Below are positions 1 through 8,587 of a stretch of DNA of 64,000 nt, one piece after another (position 1 is the stretch's first letter; each line of letters opens with the position of its first letter). The notes beneath the pieces are model-generated. The model was not told the origin of the DNA. It searched no databases and was given only the letters and a program-made list of their open reading frames with translations. The DNA is from Methylobacillus methanolivorans. Its GTDB lineage: Bacteria; Pseudomonadota; Gammaproteobacteria; Burkholderiales; Methylophilaceae. The translations under genes were made by a program, and so were the position numbers. Where the stretch lies: positions 564,715 through 628,714 of the forward strand of contig NZ_JAJAVF010000004.1 in NCBI RefSeq assembly GCF_020531845.1, given 5' to 3'.

Positions 1-22
1 CCGGGGAGGTCACCCTCTCCGG
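1..22. terminator. Hairpin at the left edge, possible terminator of an unseen upstream gene
   Basis: Bases 1-9 pair with 14-22 (nine pairs, one G-T) around a four-base loop. A short T-rich stretch follows at about 38-44. It could be the terminator or attenuator of a gene left of the window, or a leader structure before the Fe-S oxidoreductase. The upstream context is missing, so the role is uncertain. Confidence 0.35.
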
Positions 23-58
23 CATTTGCCCATCACCTTTTTCTTCATCGAGACTGCT

Positions 59-2182
59 ATGCTGGATTCTTCTCTCGTCACCCGTATTTTGTTCCAGGAC
101 TTTGCCTCCTGGTCGATTACGCTGTTTTATCTACTGGGCTATACCGCCATTGGCGTGTTCATGCACGGTGTTTATGTGCAGGTGCGCAAATACAGGCGCG
201 GCAAGCCATTTGCCATGGCCAGCCTGAAGGCAGGCGTGCAGCGCATGTTGAAAGACCTGTCCAGTCATCGCACCCTGGTGCGCCGTGATCGCTCTGCTGG
301 GCGCGCTCATGGCCTGATTTTTTTCGGCTTCGTGCTGCTGTTTATCGGCACTGCTACCATCACCCTGGAATACGACATCCTGGCACCTTTATTCGGCTGG
401 CGCTTCTGGCATGGTGATTTCTACCTGTGGTTTTCCCTCGTGCTAGACCTGGCTGGCGTCGGCCTGATTGCCGGCCTGCTGTTCATGATGGTGCGCCGCG
501 GCTGGATCAAGCCGCCCAAGCTGGACTATGCCCGTCCAGACCGCAGCCCGGAAGACCCGGATTACAACCGTAGTGACTACAAGCGCGAGGATTGGGCTTT
601 TCTCTGGACCCTGATCATCATCGGTATTACCGGCTATGTGCTGGAAGCCGTGCGCCTGGTGTGGTTGGCGGATCAGCCTGAGGTCTGGTCAGTGCGTTTT
701 TGGTCACCGGTGGGCGCTGTGCTCGCCCATGGCATGCAGGGGCTGGGCATGGGTGCGGATGCCGCCGCCATGCTCCGTAGCGGCCTGTGGTGGTTCCATG
801 GATTGCTGGCGCTGACGTTCATCGCTTTGATTCCCTACAGCAAGGTCAAGCATATCTTCACCGCGCCGACCTCACTCATGCTGCGCGACCCCCTGGCTGG
901 CCGTCGCCTGCCCAAGGTGCCAGAAGAGCAAAAAAGCGCGGGCTACCAATACATCACCGATTTCAAGTGGAAGGAGCTCTTGCACCTGGATGCCTGCACC
1001 AAGTGTGGCCGCTGCCATGAGGCCTGCCCTGCCAATGCTGTGAGTGCGCCGCTGTCGCCGCGCGACGTGATCCTCTCGCTGCGGGAGTTTGCCAACCAGG
1101 CACTGGAGGCCAAGACCCTGCCAGAAGAGGCCAAGCTGGACGTGCATGGCAAGGGGCCAGGGCAAGTGTTCATGGAAACCTTATGGTCTTGCCGCACCTG
1201 CCTGGCCTGTGTCGAAATCTGCCCGGTGGCTGTGGAGCATGTGCCCATCATCGTGCAGATGCGCCGCAAGCTGGTGGAGGACGGCAATATGGAGCCGTTG
1301 CTGGAGAAAACCCTGCAAACCATCCATAAGACCGGCAATTCATTTGGCGAATCCAAGCGCAAGCGTGCCTCCTGGGCCAAGGACTTACCTTTCACCATCA
1401 AGGATGCGCGCAAGGAGCTGGTAGACCTGCTGTGGTTCGTCGGCGACTATGCCTCGTTCGACCCGCGCAACCAGAAAGTCACCCGCGGCTTCGCCAGGTT
1501 GATGAATCAGGCCGGGGTTGATTTCGGCCTGCTGTTCGAGGGCGAGCTTAATGCCGGCAACGACGTGCGCCGTGTTGGCGAGGAGGGGCTGTATGAGTTT
1601 CTTGCCACTGCCAATATCACTTCGCTAGCTGATTGCGAATTCAATTCCGTAGTGACGACGGACCCGCATTCCTACAACACCATCCGCAATGAATACCCGG
1701 ATTTTGGTGGCGAGTTCGAGATACAGCATTACACCACGCTGGTGCGCGAGCTATTGCAACAAGGCCGCTTGCGCTTGCGCAAGACGCTGGATTGTCGCGT
1801 GACTTTCCACGACCCTTGTCACCTAGGGCGTTACAACCGCGGTTTTGATGCCCCGCGCGACATTTTGCAGATGCTGGGCTGCGAACTGGTGGAAATGGAG
1901 CGCAACCGCGACAACTCTTTCTGTTGTGGCGCTGGTGGTGGCCGGATCTGGATTCCTGATCCGCCGGGCACGGAAAAGCCATCGCAGAACCGCATGCATG
2001 AGGCAGCACGCATTGAGGGCTTGCAAGTGTTTGTGGTGTCTTGCCCCAAGGATCTCACCATGTATGAGGATGCGCTGAAAACTGCTGGTTATGAAGGTAA
2101 ATTCGTTGTGCGCGAACTGATCGAGTTGATAGAAGAATGTGTGGAGTACGATGAGCCAGCTGCATTATCTCTGCAAGCCTGA
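59..2182 (+). CDS. Membrane-bound Fe-S oxidoreductase (DgcB/HdrD-like, DUF3483 type), probable ETF partner
   Basis: 707 aa. Several hydrophobic helices fill the first ~280 residues, in the manner of NarI-like/DUF3483 membrane domains. Two [4Fe-4S] ferredoxin motifs follow, CTKCGRCHEACP and CRTCLACVEICP, and then a C-terminal CCG-type region with DPCH and FCCGAGGGR. The first CCG half reads TTDPHSYNT and has no cysteines, so probably only one CCG site is complete. Proteins of this family pass electrons from flavoprotein dehydrogenases, via ETF, to the membrane quinone pool. The gene overlaps the LRV gene and lies in line with etfBA, which supports that role. The substrate dehydrogenase, for example for methylated amines, is not visible here. 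ATG at 59 was chosen; an in-frame TTG at 26 would add 11 residues. Confidence 0.85.
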   Translation: MLDSSLVTRILFQDFASWSITLFYLLGYTAIGVFMHGVYVQVRKYRRGKPFAMASLKAGVQRMLKDLSSHRTLVRRDRSAGRAHGLIFFGFVLLFIGTATITLEYDILAPLFGWRFWHGDFYLWFSLVLDLAGVGLIAGLLFMMVRRGWIKPPKLDYARPDRSPEDPDYNRSDYKREDWAFLWTLIIIGITGYVLEAVRLVWLADQPEVWSVRFWSPVGAVLAHGMQGLGMGADAAAMLRSGLWWFHGLLALTFIALIPYSKVKHIFTAPTSLMLRDPLAGRRLPKVPEEQKSAGYQYITDFKWKELLHLDACTKCGRCHEACPANAVSAPLSPRDVILSLREFANQALEAKTLPEEAKLDVHGKGPGQVFMETLWSCRTCLACVEICPVAVEHVPIIVQMRRKLVEDGNMEPLLEKTLQTIHKTGNSFGESKRKRASWAKDLPFTIKDARKELVDLLWFVGDYASFDPRNQKVTRGFARLMNQAGVDFGLLFEGELNAGNDVRRVGEEGLYEFLATANITSLADCEFNSVVTTDPHSYNTIRNEYPDFGGEFEIQHYTTLVRELLQQGRLRLRKTLDCRVTFHDPCHLGRYNRGFDAPRDILQMLGCELVEMERNRDNSFCCGAGGGRIWIPDPPGTEKPSQNRMHEAARIEGLQVFVVSCPKDLTMYEDALKTAGYEGKFVVRELIELIEECVEYDEPAALSLQA

Positions 2183-3581
2183 GGCCATGGTGCCCGCGAC
2201 GCTGCCTGAGCTGGTGCAGCATGTGCTGGCGGGCGATGACTTTCATGCGGCTGTGGCGTTGTACCCCGTGGCTAATTCATTGGGGGCACGCATTTTCTCT
2301 ACACGTCGCGATGTGTTGATGCTGGCGCGCTGGGAATATACGCCTGCGGAAGTATTGGATGCCTTGTCACAACTACCTCACATGCCGTTGACCCGGCGCG
2401 TGGTCAGGCATCGCAATACCGCAGGCGAAACCTTGTCCCAGCATTATTCATCGCAACAAGACCCAGCATTGCCCGGCCTGCTGGCCCAACATCCTCATGC
2501 ACCGCAGGCATTGCTGTTGCGCATGGCATCGGAAGAGCAAGACCACGTGGTACTCAAGTGCCTGGTGCGTAACCAGCATACGCCAGCGCAGGCGCTGGAG
2601 AGATTGCATCAGCGCTTTCCTGGTAGCTTCGACAAGGAGCTGTCCATGCATCCTGCAGCATCTGCCGGGATGCTGGCTGATATCTATGCCGCGCATACCG
2701 ATACTGCGAGTGGTACGGTGGTGAGGGCAGCGATCATTGCCAATCCCCATTGTCCACGGGCTTGTCTAGAGCTGGCCGCGCATGCGCATGAACGCCTGTT
2801 ATTGCGTGCAGTAGCCAAGCGTCCGGAACTGTCGGTGGCCCGCATACGTAAACTGGCCGGTTATCCAGACAATGCAGTGCGTGCCGCGATTGCCGCACAT
2901 CCGGCCTTGCCAGCAGCGCTGGTGGCCAAGCTTGCACAAGATACCTCAGATGCCGTGCGCCGTGCCATTGCCAGTCGCCCTGATCTTACCCCTGACTGCA
3001 TGGGACAACTGGCACAGGATACAGACTCCTGGGTCAGACAATGGCTGGCGCGTAACCCGGTTGTCAGCCATGAGCTGCTGAACAAGCTGGCGCTAGATAT
3101 TGACGAGGATGTGCGCCGCGCCGTGGCGCGCAACCCGCAATGCCCGGTCATGCTGTTGAAAACACTGGCTCATGACGCTCGTAGTTGGGTGCGTTCCGCA
3201 GTGGCGTATCAGGCTGCGGCTACCACTTCCATGCTGGTCAGGATGGCGGGTGATAGTGCGGTGGACGTGTTGGCAGGCGTTGCAGTGAATATGCACACTC
3301 CGCAGCCTATATTGCGCAAGCTTGCGCATGCGGACGACATGGATATCCGGCGCGGCGTCATCCTCAATCCCCAGGCAACCCGCAATACCTTGTTGCCCTT
3401 GCTGGAAGACCCTTATTACCTTCATCGCCTGATGCTGGTGTCCTGTCCTCAACTGACTGTGCAGGACAAATGGGGCTTGCGGGATGACCCGGATTACCGG
3501 GTGCGGTTTGCGTTGTATCAATGGCTGGCGACAAGATTAATCAGTGCCACCCATCCATCCTATTTTGACAGGAGGTTGTAA
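2151..3581 (+). CDS. Leucine-rich-repeat-variant (LRV)/HEAT-like repeat protein in ETF operon
   Basis: 476 aa with no signal peptide or membrane segment. From about residue 190 to 420 a unit of about 26 residues recurs, with a pattern like VRxAIAxxPxLPxxLLxxLAxDxx. At least eight units can be made out and the central four are very regular. This matches LRV alpha-helical repeats; the archetype from Azotobacter also carries an N-terminal Fe-S cluster, but no four-cysteine cluster motif is visible here. The start overlaps the Fe-S oxidoreductase by 32 bases (GGAG at 2143-2146) and the stop overlaps the etfB start (TAATG), so it is translated as part of the electron-transfer operon. A scaffold or assembly role for the ETF/Fe-S complex is inference; catalytic function is unknown. 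Confidence 0.7.
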   Translation: MSQLHYLCKPEAMVPATLPELVQHVLAGDDFHAAVALYPVANSLGARIFSTRRDVLMLARWEYTPAEVLDALSQLPHMPLTRRVVRHRNTAGETLSQHYSSQQDPALPGLLAQHPHAPQALLLRMASEEQDHVVLKCLVRNQHTPAQALERLHQRFPGSFDKELSMHPAASAGMLADIYAAHTDTASGTVVRAAIIANPHCPRACLELAAHAHERLLLRAVAKRPELSVARIRKLAGYPDNAVRAAIAAHPALPAALVAKLAQDTSDAVRRAIASRPDLTPDCMGQLAQDTDSWVRQWLARNPVVSHELLNKLALDIDEDVRRAVARNPQCPVMLLKTLAHDARSWVRSAVAYQAAATTSMLVRMAGDSAVDVLAGVAVNMHTPQPILRKLAHADDMDIRRGVILNPQATRNTLLPLLEDPYYLHRLMLVSCPQLTVQDKWGLRDDPDYRVRFALYQWLATRLISATHPSYFDRRL

Positions 3582-4381
3582 TGAAGATCGTAGTAGCAGT
3601 GAAGCAAGTGGCCGCTCTGGAGGATGATTTTGAAATCCGTGACGATGGCCTGGATGTTGATGAGGATTTCCTGACCTATGACCTCAATGAATGGGACGAC
3701 TATACCCTGGAAGAGGCCATGAAAATCAAGGAGGCTTCCAGTGAGCCCGTTGAGGTGATTGCAGTTTCCGTTGGCCCTGAGCGCGTGGAAGAAAGCTTGC
3801 GTAAATGCCTGGCCAAGGGTGCGGATCGTGCTATCCGTATCTGGGATGAAGCAATTGAAGGGTCAGACTCGATGGCCATAGGCCGCTTGCTGGCGCAGGT
3901 GGTAAAGCAGGAATCTCCAGCCCTGGTGTTTGCCGGGGTGCAATCATCGGATCAATCCCACGCTTCTACTGGCATGGCACTGGCAGCAGCGCTGGATTGG
4001 CCGCATGCGGCCGTGGTGGCTGACCTGGCATACCAGCCCGGTGCCAGCGTGGCGCGCGTCAAGCGCGAACTGGAGGCCGGGATGCTGCAGGAAGTGGAAA
4101 TTGATTTACCTGCGGTCATGACCCTGCAGCTGGGTATCAACAAGCCGCGCTATGCCTCACTGCGCGGTATCAAGCAGGCGGCAGCCAAGCCGATTGAAAC
4201 CCTGTCATTGAACGATGTGGGATTGGCTACAGATGCAGTAGGTGAGGGTGCCGCCTTGTCACGTGTGTTGCGCATGGAAGTACCAATCAAGGGCCGGGCG
4301 CAAATGATAGAAGGCACAGTGGCAGAGCAGGCAGCTAGGTTGATTGAAATCATCAATGAGTACAAAGGGGTGGCAGCATGA
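3581..4381 (+). CDS. etfB: Electron transfer flavoprotein beta subunit
   Basis: 266 aa, the usual size. It begins MKIVVAVKQVA and contains the ETF-beta alpha/beta core, with DLNEWDDYTLEEAMKIKE near residue 35 and the conserved GVQSSDQSHASTG near residue 120 at the AMP/FAD-binding interface. EtfB pairs with EtfA to form a soluble heterodimer that shuttles electrons between flavoprotein dehydrogenases and a membrane oxidoreductase. A strong AGGAGG lies just before the ATG at 3581, and its last bases overlap etfA (ATGA). The neighbouring membrane Fe-S protein is the likely electron acceptor in place of the classical ETF-ubiquinone oxidoreductase. Confidence 0.93.
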   Translation: MKIVVAVKQVAALEDDFEIRDDGLDVDEDFLTYDLNEWDDYTLEEAMKIKEASSEPVEVIAVSVGPERVEESLRKCLAKGADRAIRIWDEAIEGSDSMAIGRLLAQVVKQESPALVFAGVQSSDQSHASTGMALAAALDWPHAAVVADLAYQPGASVARVKRELEAGMLQEVEIDLPAVMTLQLGINKPRYASLRGIKQAAAKPIETLSLNDVGLATDAVGEGAALSRVLRMEVPIKGRAQMIEGTVAEQAARLIEIINEYKGVAA

Positions 4382-5340
4382 GCACGATATTGGTAGTGGC
4401 GGAACATAGGCGTGGCGAAATACGAGCGGTGACGCTGGAATTGATCACTGCGGCACAGCAACTGAAAACCTCGCCCGATGATCGTGTACTGGTAGCTCTG
4501 GTGGGAGCCAAGGCGGAGTTGCTGTCGACCCAGTTGCAGTGGGCGGGCGTGGAGGAAATTATCGCCTGCCAGACCAGTGTCGATGAGTTCGAGCCTGAGC
4601 TTGCCGAGCAAGCTGTAAGCCGGATCATCGAGTCGTATCAGCCTGCTGTTGTGTTGTTGCCACATAGTGTGGACTCACTTGGGTATGCAACAGCAGTGGC
4701 TGTGAAAGGTGACTTTGGTTATGCCACGGATGTGTTCAAGCTCGCGTATGACAACGGTTCCTTGCAGGCAACACGTGGGGGCTATAACCAGAAAGTGAAT
4801 GTAGAGGTAGATTTTCCTGGCAAGGCGTGTGTGTTGCTCACACTACGCAGCGGTGTGTTCAAGCCGGTAGAAGAGGTTGCGGCTCCCAAGTTGAGCGTAG
4901 AAAATTGCACCGCGCTGACTGCACGTAGCCGACCATTGGGCTTTATCGAGCCTGCCAATGATGGCGATGTGGATATCACCACTTCCGATTTCATCGTCTC
5001 GATAGGCAGAGGCATTGGCGAAGAAGTCAACGTGGAAGACTTCCGTGAGTTGGCCGATGAGTTGGACGCCACGCTGTGCTGTTCACGCCCGATCGCCGAT
5101 GCCGGATGGCTACCAAAATCGCGCCAAGTGGGGCAATCTGGCAAGGTTGTGAGTGCTTGCAAACTTTATGTGGCGATGGGGATTTCCGGTTCCATTCAGC
5201 ATATGGCAGGTATGAAGCATGTCGGTAGCATCGTTGCGGTGAATACCGACCCTGGAGCTTCGATTTTTACCATCGCCAAGTATGGCATTGTTGGTGATAT
5301 TTTCGACATTCACGAGGCGCTGATGGAGCAACTGGCCTGA
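4378..5340 (+). CDS. etfA: Electron transfer flavoprotein alpha subunit
   Basis: 320 aa. The N-terminal ETF domain is followed by the C-terminal FAD-binding domain, recognisable from SIGRGIG (near 210), CSRPIADAGW, QVGQSGKVV, GISGSIQHMAGM and AVNTDPGASIF. These are the conserved FAD-contact segments of EtfA, so the cofactor site looks intact. The start overlaps etfB by four bases (ATGA), consistent with coupled synthesis of the two subunits. It is the last gene of the rightward operon; a long inverted repeat follows and the next operon converges on it. Confidence 0.94.
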   Translation: MSTILVVAEHRRGEIRAVTLELITAAQQLKTSPDDRVLVALVGAKAELLSTQLQWAGVEEIIACQTSVDEFEPELAEQAVSRIIESYQPAVVLLPHSVDSLGYATAVAVKGDFGYATDVFKLAYDNGSLQATRGGYNQKVNVEVDFPGKACVLLTLRSGVFKPVEEVAAPKLSVENCTALTARSRPLGFIEPANDGDVDITTSDFIVSIGRGIGEEVNVEDFRELADELDATLCCSRPIADAGWLPKSRQVGQSGKVVSACKLYVAMGISGSIQHMAGMKHVGSIVAVNTDPGASIFTIAKYGIVGDIFDIHEALMEQLA

Positions 5341-5341
5341 T

Positions 5342-5391
5342 GCAGGTACGAGTCGTTGCGGCGATCATCGCAACGACTCAAGTTTGCCTGC
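5342..5391. terminator. Long inverted repeat between convergent operons
   Basis: A perfect 11-bp stem (5350-5360 with 5369-5379) around an eight-base loop is flanked by a further matching pair, GCAGG at 5342-5346 and CCTGC at 5387-5391. It sits between the ends of etfA (plus) and the fused ABC ATPase (minus), the usual place for a bidirectional terminator. There is no clear T-tract, so termination strength is uncertain. Confidence 0.5.
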
Positions 5392-5406
5392 ATGTCACAG
5401 GTGTCT

Positions 5407-6822
5407 TTATACCACTGGTGAAATCTGCAATTGGCGCTGCATGGTGTGTTGCGCCAGGGCGCGGTCGTGTGTCACCAGTAAGATGGCGCAATCACGTTCC
5501 GCCGCAGATTCCAGCAGCAACTGCATGGTGATTTGCTGGCTGATGGGGTCCAGCCTGGAAGTCGGCTCATCCGCAAAAATCAGTGCTGGGGATAGCATCA
5601 GGATGCGTGCCAGTGCCAGTCTTTGCAGCTCTCCCCCGGATACCTGGCTGGGCAGGCGTTCAAGCAGTGCGGCATCAAGGCCCAGTCGGTCAAGCAACAT
5701 CGGTAGTTCGGCTGGATTAAGGCCCTGCTGCTTGATCAGGTCGGCAAATGCCTGCTTGAGTGGCAGCCTCGGGGCAAATGCCGACACCGGGTCTTGATAC
5801 AATTTTTGCAGCTTGATCTGAGCGAGGCCACTGGCGCGTGTCACCAGGCCGCTATCCGGTTTTACCAACCCCAATAGCATATTGCCCAGCGTGGTTTTAC
5901 CAGCTCCACTCGGGCCATTGATGGCAATGCGCTCACCAGCATGGATGGTAATGTCCAGTTCTTTGAACAACGTATGATCGCCAAAGCGTTTACTCAAGCC
6001 TTGCCCGGAGAGGATGGCAGTGCCGGTGGCGGGTGCGGATAACGGTAGCTGCCAGTGTTCTGGGTCTGCCGCCAGCAATGCCTGCGTGTAGGCATGTTTT
6101 GGTGTTTGCAGCACGCTAGTGGCAGTGCCCTGTTCCAGTACCGCGCTTTCCTTCATGACCATCACCTCGCCGCCCAGGCTGCGGGCTACATGCAGGTCAT
6201 GCGTGATGGTGAGCACGCTGCCGCCTTGGGCTATGAATGTGTGCAGGATATCCAGCAGGCTGGCACGCGCCTCTTCGTCCAGGCCTTTGGTTGGTTCATC
6301 CAGGATCACGATGGGGGCACCGCCTGCACGCGTGGCGGCAAAGGCAACGCGCTGTGCCATCCCGCCAGATAGCATAAAGGGATAGCGCTGGGCACCGGTA
6401 TTGACGCCTAGCGCCTGCAAGTCTGCACGGGCGTTGGCCATGGCTTGGGCACGACTTAGGCCAGGCCGTGCGATCAATTGATAGGATTCAGCGACTTGTC
6501 GGTCTGCAGGCATGGTGGGGTCAAGCGCCAGCCAGGGCTCCTGCGGCAGTAGCGCCAGTGAGTGTCCCCACCAGGGGCGCCGCAGCTCGGCGTTGGTTGA
6601 TGCCGTGGATGCATTGCCCAGCCTGATTTGGCCTGTGGAGTTAAGCGCCGGGGCCAGTGTGCCCATGATGGCCTGCACCAGCAGCGACTTGCCAGAGCCG
6701 CTTTCACCGATGATCGTGAGCGCAGCACCTGGTGCCAATGTAAAGCTGCATGGTTGCACCAGGCTATTGCCATAGCGGTCTGTGACGGCGAGGTCTGTCA
6801 CCTGTAATTCATGCCGGCTCAT
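5407..6822 (-). CDS. Fused double-ATPase ABC subunit, nickel/peptide import type
   Basis: 471 aa with two complete ABC ATPase domains in one chain. Domain 1 has Walker A GESGSGKS (residues ~39-46), signature LSGGMAQRV and Walker B IVILDEPTKG. Domain 2 has Walker A GPSGAGKT, signature VSGGELQRLALARIL and Walker B LIFADEPTSRLDP. This equals a fusion of the DppD/DppF or NikD/NikE pair and would power the two adjacent permeases. The start at 6822 was chosen because AAGGAGGCGAT precedes it and it overlaps the upstream permease stop by four bases (ATGA); an in-frame extension to 6903 has no support. Substrate specificity cannot be read from the ATPase. Confidence 0.9.
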   Translation of the reverse strand: MSRHELQVTDLAVTDRYGNSLVQPCSFTLAPGAALTIIGESGSGKSLLVQAIMGTLAPALNSTGQIRLGNASTASTNAELRRPWWGHSLALLPQEPWLALDPTMPADRQVAESYQLIARPGLSRAQAMANARADLQALGVNTGAQRYPFMLSGGMAQRVAFAATRAGGAPIVILDEPTKGLDEEARASLLDILHTFIAQGGSVLTITHDLHVARSLGGEVMVMKESAVLEQGTATSVLQTPKHAYTQALLAADPEHWQLPLSAPATGTAILSGQGLSKRFGDHTLFKELDITIHAGERIAINGPSGAGKTTLGNMLLGLVKPDSGLVTRASGLAQIKLQKLYQDPVSAFAPRLPLKQAFADLIKQQGLNPAELPMLLDRLGLDAALLERLPSQVSGGELQRLALARILMLSPALIFADEPTSRLDPISQQITMQLLLESAAERDCAILLVTHDRALAQHTMQRQLQISPVV

Positions 6823-7619
6823 ATCGCCTCCTTCTTGCCGGATAGCAGTGCCAGCGACAGCATAATGAGCGCGAGTGTGATGACTGGTGCAGCAATCAGC
6901 CATGGTGCCTCTTGGTAATACGGGAATAGTTCTATCATCATGACACCGAGTTCGGGCGTCGGCGGGCGCAAGCCAACGCCAACAAATCCCAGTGCTGCCA
7001 GCGCGAGAATGGCGCTGGAAATGCCGAATAGCATGAGGGTGGCAATCATGGGTGCCAATTCAGGCAGCAAGTGCTTGCGTACGATATAGCTATTGCTAAA
7101 TCCCAGCATGCGGGCAGATTCCACTGGGCTGCTCAGCAGCGTGGCCTTGATGCTGGCACGGCTGACGCGAAAATATTCTACCCATAAGGCAAATGAAAGC
7201 CCGAGATAAAGCGACCAGAATTCTCCCTGGGCAAACGCGGCAAACAACAATACGACCAGCAGCACAGGCAGGGTCATGACCGCATCTGCAATACTGGTGA
7301 GTGCTGCTTCAACCCACCCGCCACGCCACGCTGCAAGCAGCCCCAGGCTGATGCCGATGAGTGCGGCGGAAATCACGGAGACCAGTGCCAGGCCAAATGA
7401 GAGCTGCAAGGCATGTACCAACCTGGCCAGCATGCTGCGCCCCAGGTGGTCTGTACCCAGCCATTGCTGCCAGCTGGGCGCTAGCAACACATTGTCCAGG
7501 TTTTGCGAGATGGCGTCAGGCATGAGTAAGGGGCCCAGGATGGCAGCCAGTATGATCAGGGATAGCAAGCTGATGCCTGCGCGACGAGAGAGTGGGAGAG
7601 ATTGCCAATAGTGCATCAT
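6819..7619 (-). CDS. ABC transporter permease, DppC/NikC type
   Basis: 266 aa integral membrane protein with the usual six hydrophobic segments, the first at about residues 14-34. The N-terminal stretch LGTDHLGRSMLARLVHAL is a hallmark of the DppC/NikC group, and the EAA-type loop facing the ATPase appears at about residues 160-185. It should form the inner-membrane channel as a heterodimer with the upstream permease. Both ends overlap neighbours by four bases (ATGA), so it is embedded in a translationally coupled chain. Confidence 0.9.
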   Translation of the reverse strand: MMHYWQSLPLSRRAGISLLSLIILAAILGPLLMPDAISQNLDNVLLAPSWQQWLGTDHLGRSMLARLVHALQLSFGLALVSVISAALIGISLGLLAAWRGGWVEAALTSIADAVMTLPVLLVVLLFAAFAQGEFWSLYLGLSFALWVEYFRVSRASIKATLLSSPVESARMLGFSNSYIVRKHLLPELAPMIATLMLFGISSAILALAALGFVGVGLRPPTPELGVMMIELFPYYQEAPWLIAAPVITLALIMLSLALLSGKKEAI

Positions 7620-8587
7620 GCCGCCACCTTGTGTTGTGCTATGTAACGCTGGCGTGGGTCTGCCAGCACGCAGGCCATATCCACCAGGGTGTTGCAGAAC
7701 ACAAACAGTAAGCCCATCACAATCGCTGTGCCCTGGATCATGGGAATATCGCGCCCGAAGACGGCGTGGGCCAGGGCATGGCCGATACCAGGCCAGGCAA
7801 ACAGGCTTTCAATCACGATCACGCCTTCCATCAGGAAGATCAGCTGCACGCCCAGATAGGCAATCACCGGTACTGCTGCATTGCGGATGCCGTGGCGTAG
7901 CAGGGCTTGCAGGTCGGTGAGGCCCTTGCTACGTGCAAACTGGAAATAGGCCGAGCCGCGCACGGCGACCATGGCATCGCGTGCCACGCGGGAGGATACG
8001 GCGGCCAGGCTCAGCGCCAGGGTCAAGGCGGGTAACAGTAGCCCGCCATGTTCATGGCTGGCACTGGCGGCGTTGGTGAGCCCAAGCTGACTGGACATCA
8101 GCAAAATCAGCAGGATGCCAAGCAGGAAAGGCGGCAATGCGCGCAGGGCGAGTGAGCATCCCATGGTGATCCTGTCTAGCCATCCACCGGAATGGAGGCC
8201 GGACAACAGCCCGATTGGTAACGCAATGACTACTGAGAGCAGCAGTGCAGCCAGCGCCAGGACTAGTGTGTGACCAAATTGCACGCGGATTTCCTCGATG
8301 ACTGGGGCGCTGGTGATGTAGGAATTGCCCAAGTCAAGGTGCAGCAATGCTTGCCAGTGCATGAGCAGGCCTTGCCATATCGGCCTGTCCAACCCCAGTT
8401 CGATGCGCACGGCATCAGCAGCGGCAGCCGTGACCATGTCGTAACCATAACGTCCTGCGGCAATGCGGAAGGCAAGATCACCTGACAGGTGATGCATCAG
8501 GAAGAACGATAGTGTGCTGACCAGCAGGGCGACCAATAAGGCCTGCATCAAGCGGCGTAGTAATAATAGGCTAATGGTATGGATCAT
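7616..8587 (-). CDS. ABC transporter permease, DppB/NikB type
   Basis: 323 aa inner-membrane permease. The N-terminal segment has the DppB/NikB pattern (LLLRRLMQALLVALLVSTL, then FFLMHHLSGD). The EAA loop region includes AVRGSAYFQFARSKGLTDLQ near residue 215. It partners the DppC/NikC-type permease. The start at 8587 was chosen because it overlaps the binding-protein stop (ATGA); an upstream in-frame extension to 8701 lies wholly inside the previous gene and carries no permease features. Confidence 0.9.
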   Translation of the reverse strand: MIHTISLLLLRRLMQALLVALLVSTLSFFLMHHLSGDLAFRIAAGRYGYDMVTAAAADAVRIELGLDRPIWQGLLMHWQALLHLDLGNSYITSAPVIEEIRVQFGHTLVLALAALLLSVVIALPIGLLSGLHSGGWLDRITMGCSLALRALPPFLLGILLILLMSSQLGLTNAASASHEHGGLLLPALTLALSLAAVSSRVARDAMVAVRGSAYFQFARSKGLTDLQALLRHGIRNAAVPVIAYLGVQLIFLMEGVIVIESLFAWPGIGHALAHAVFGRDIPMIQGTAIVMGLLFVFCNTLVDMACVLADPRQRYIAQHKVAA

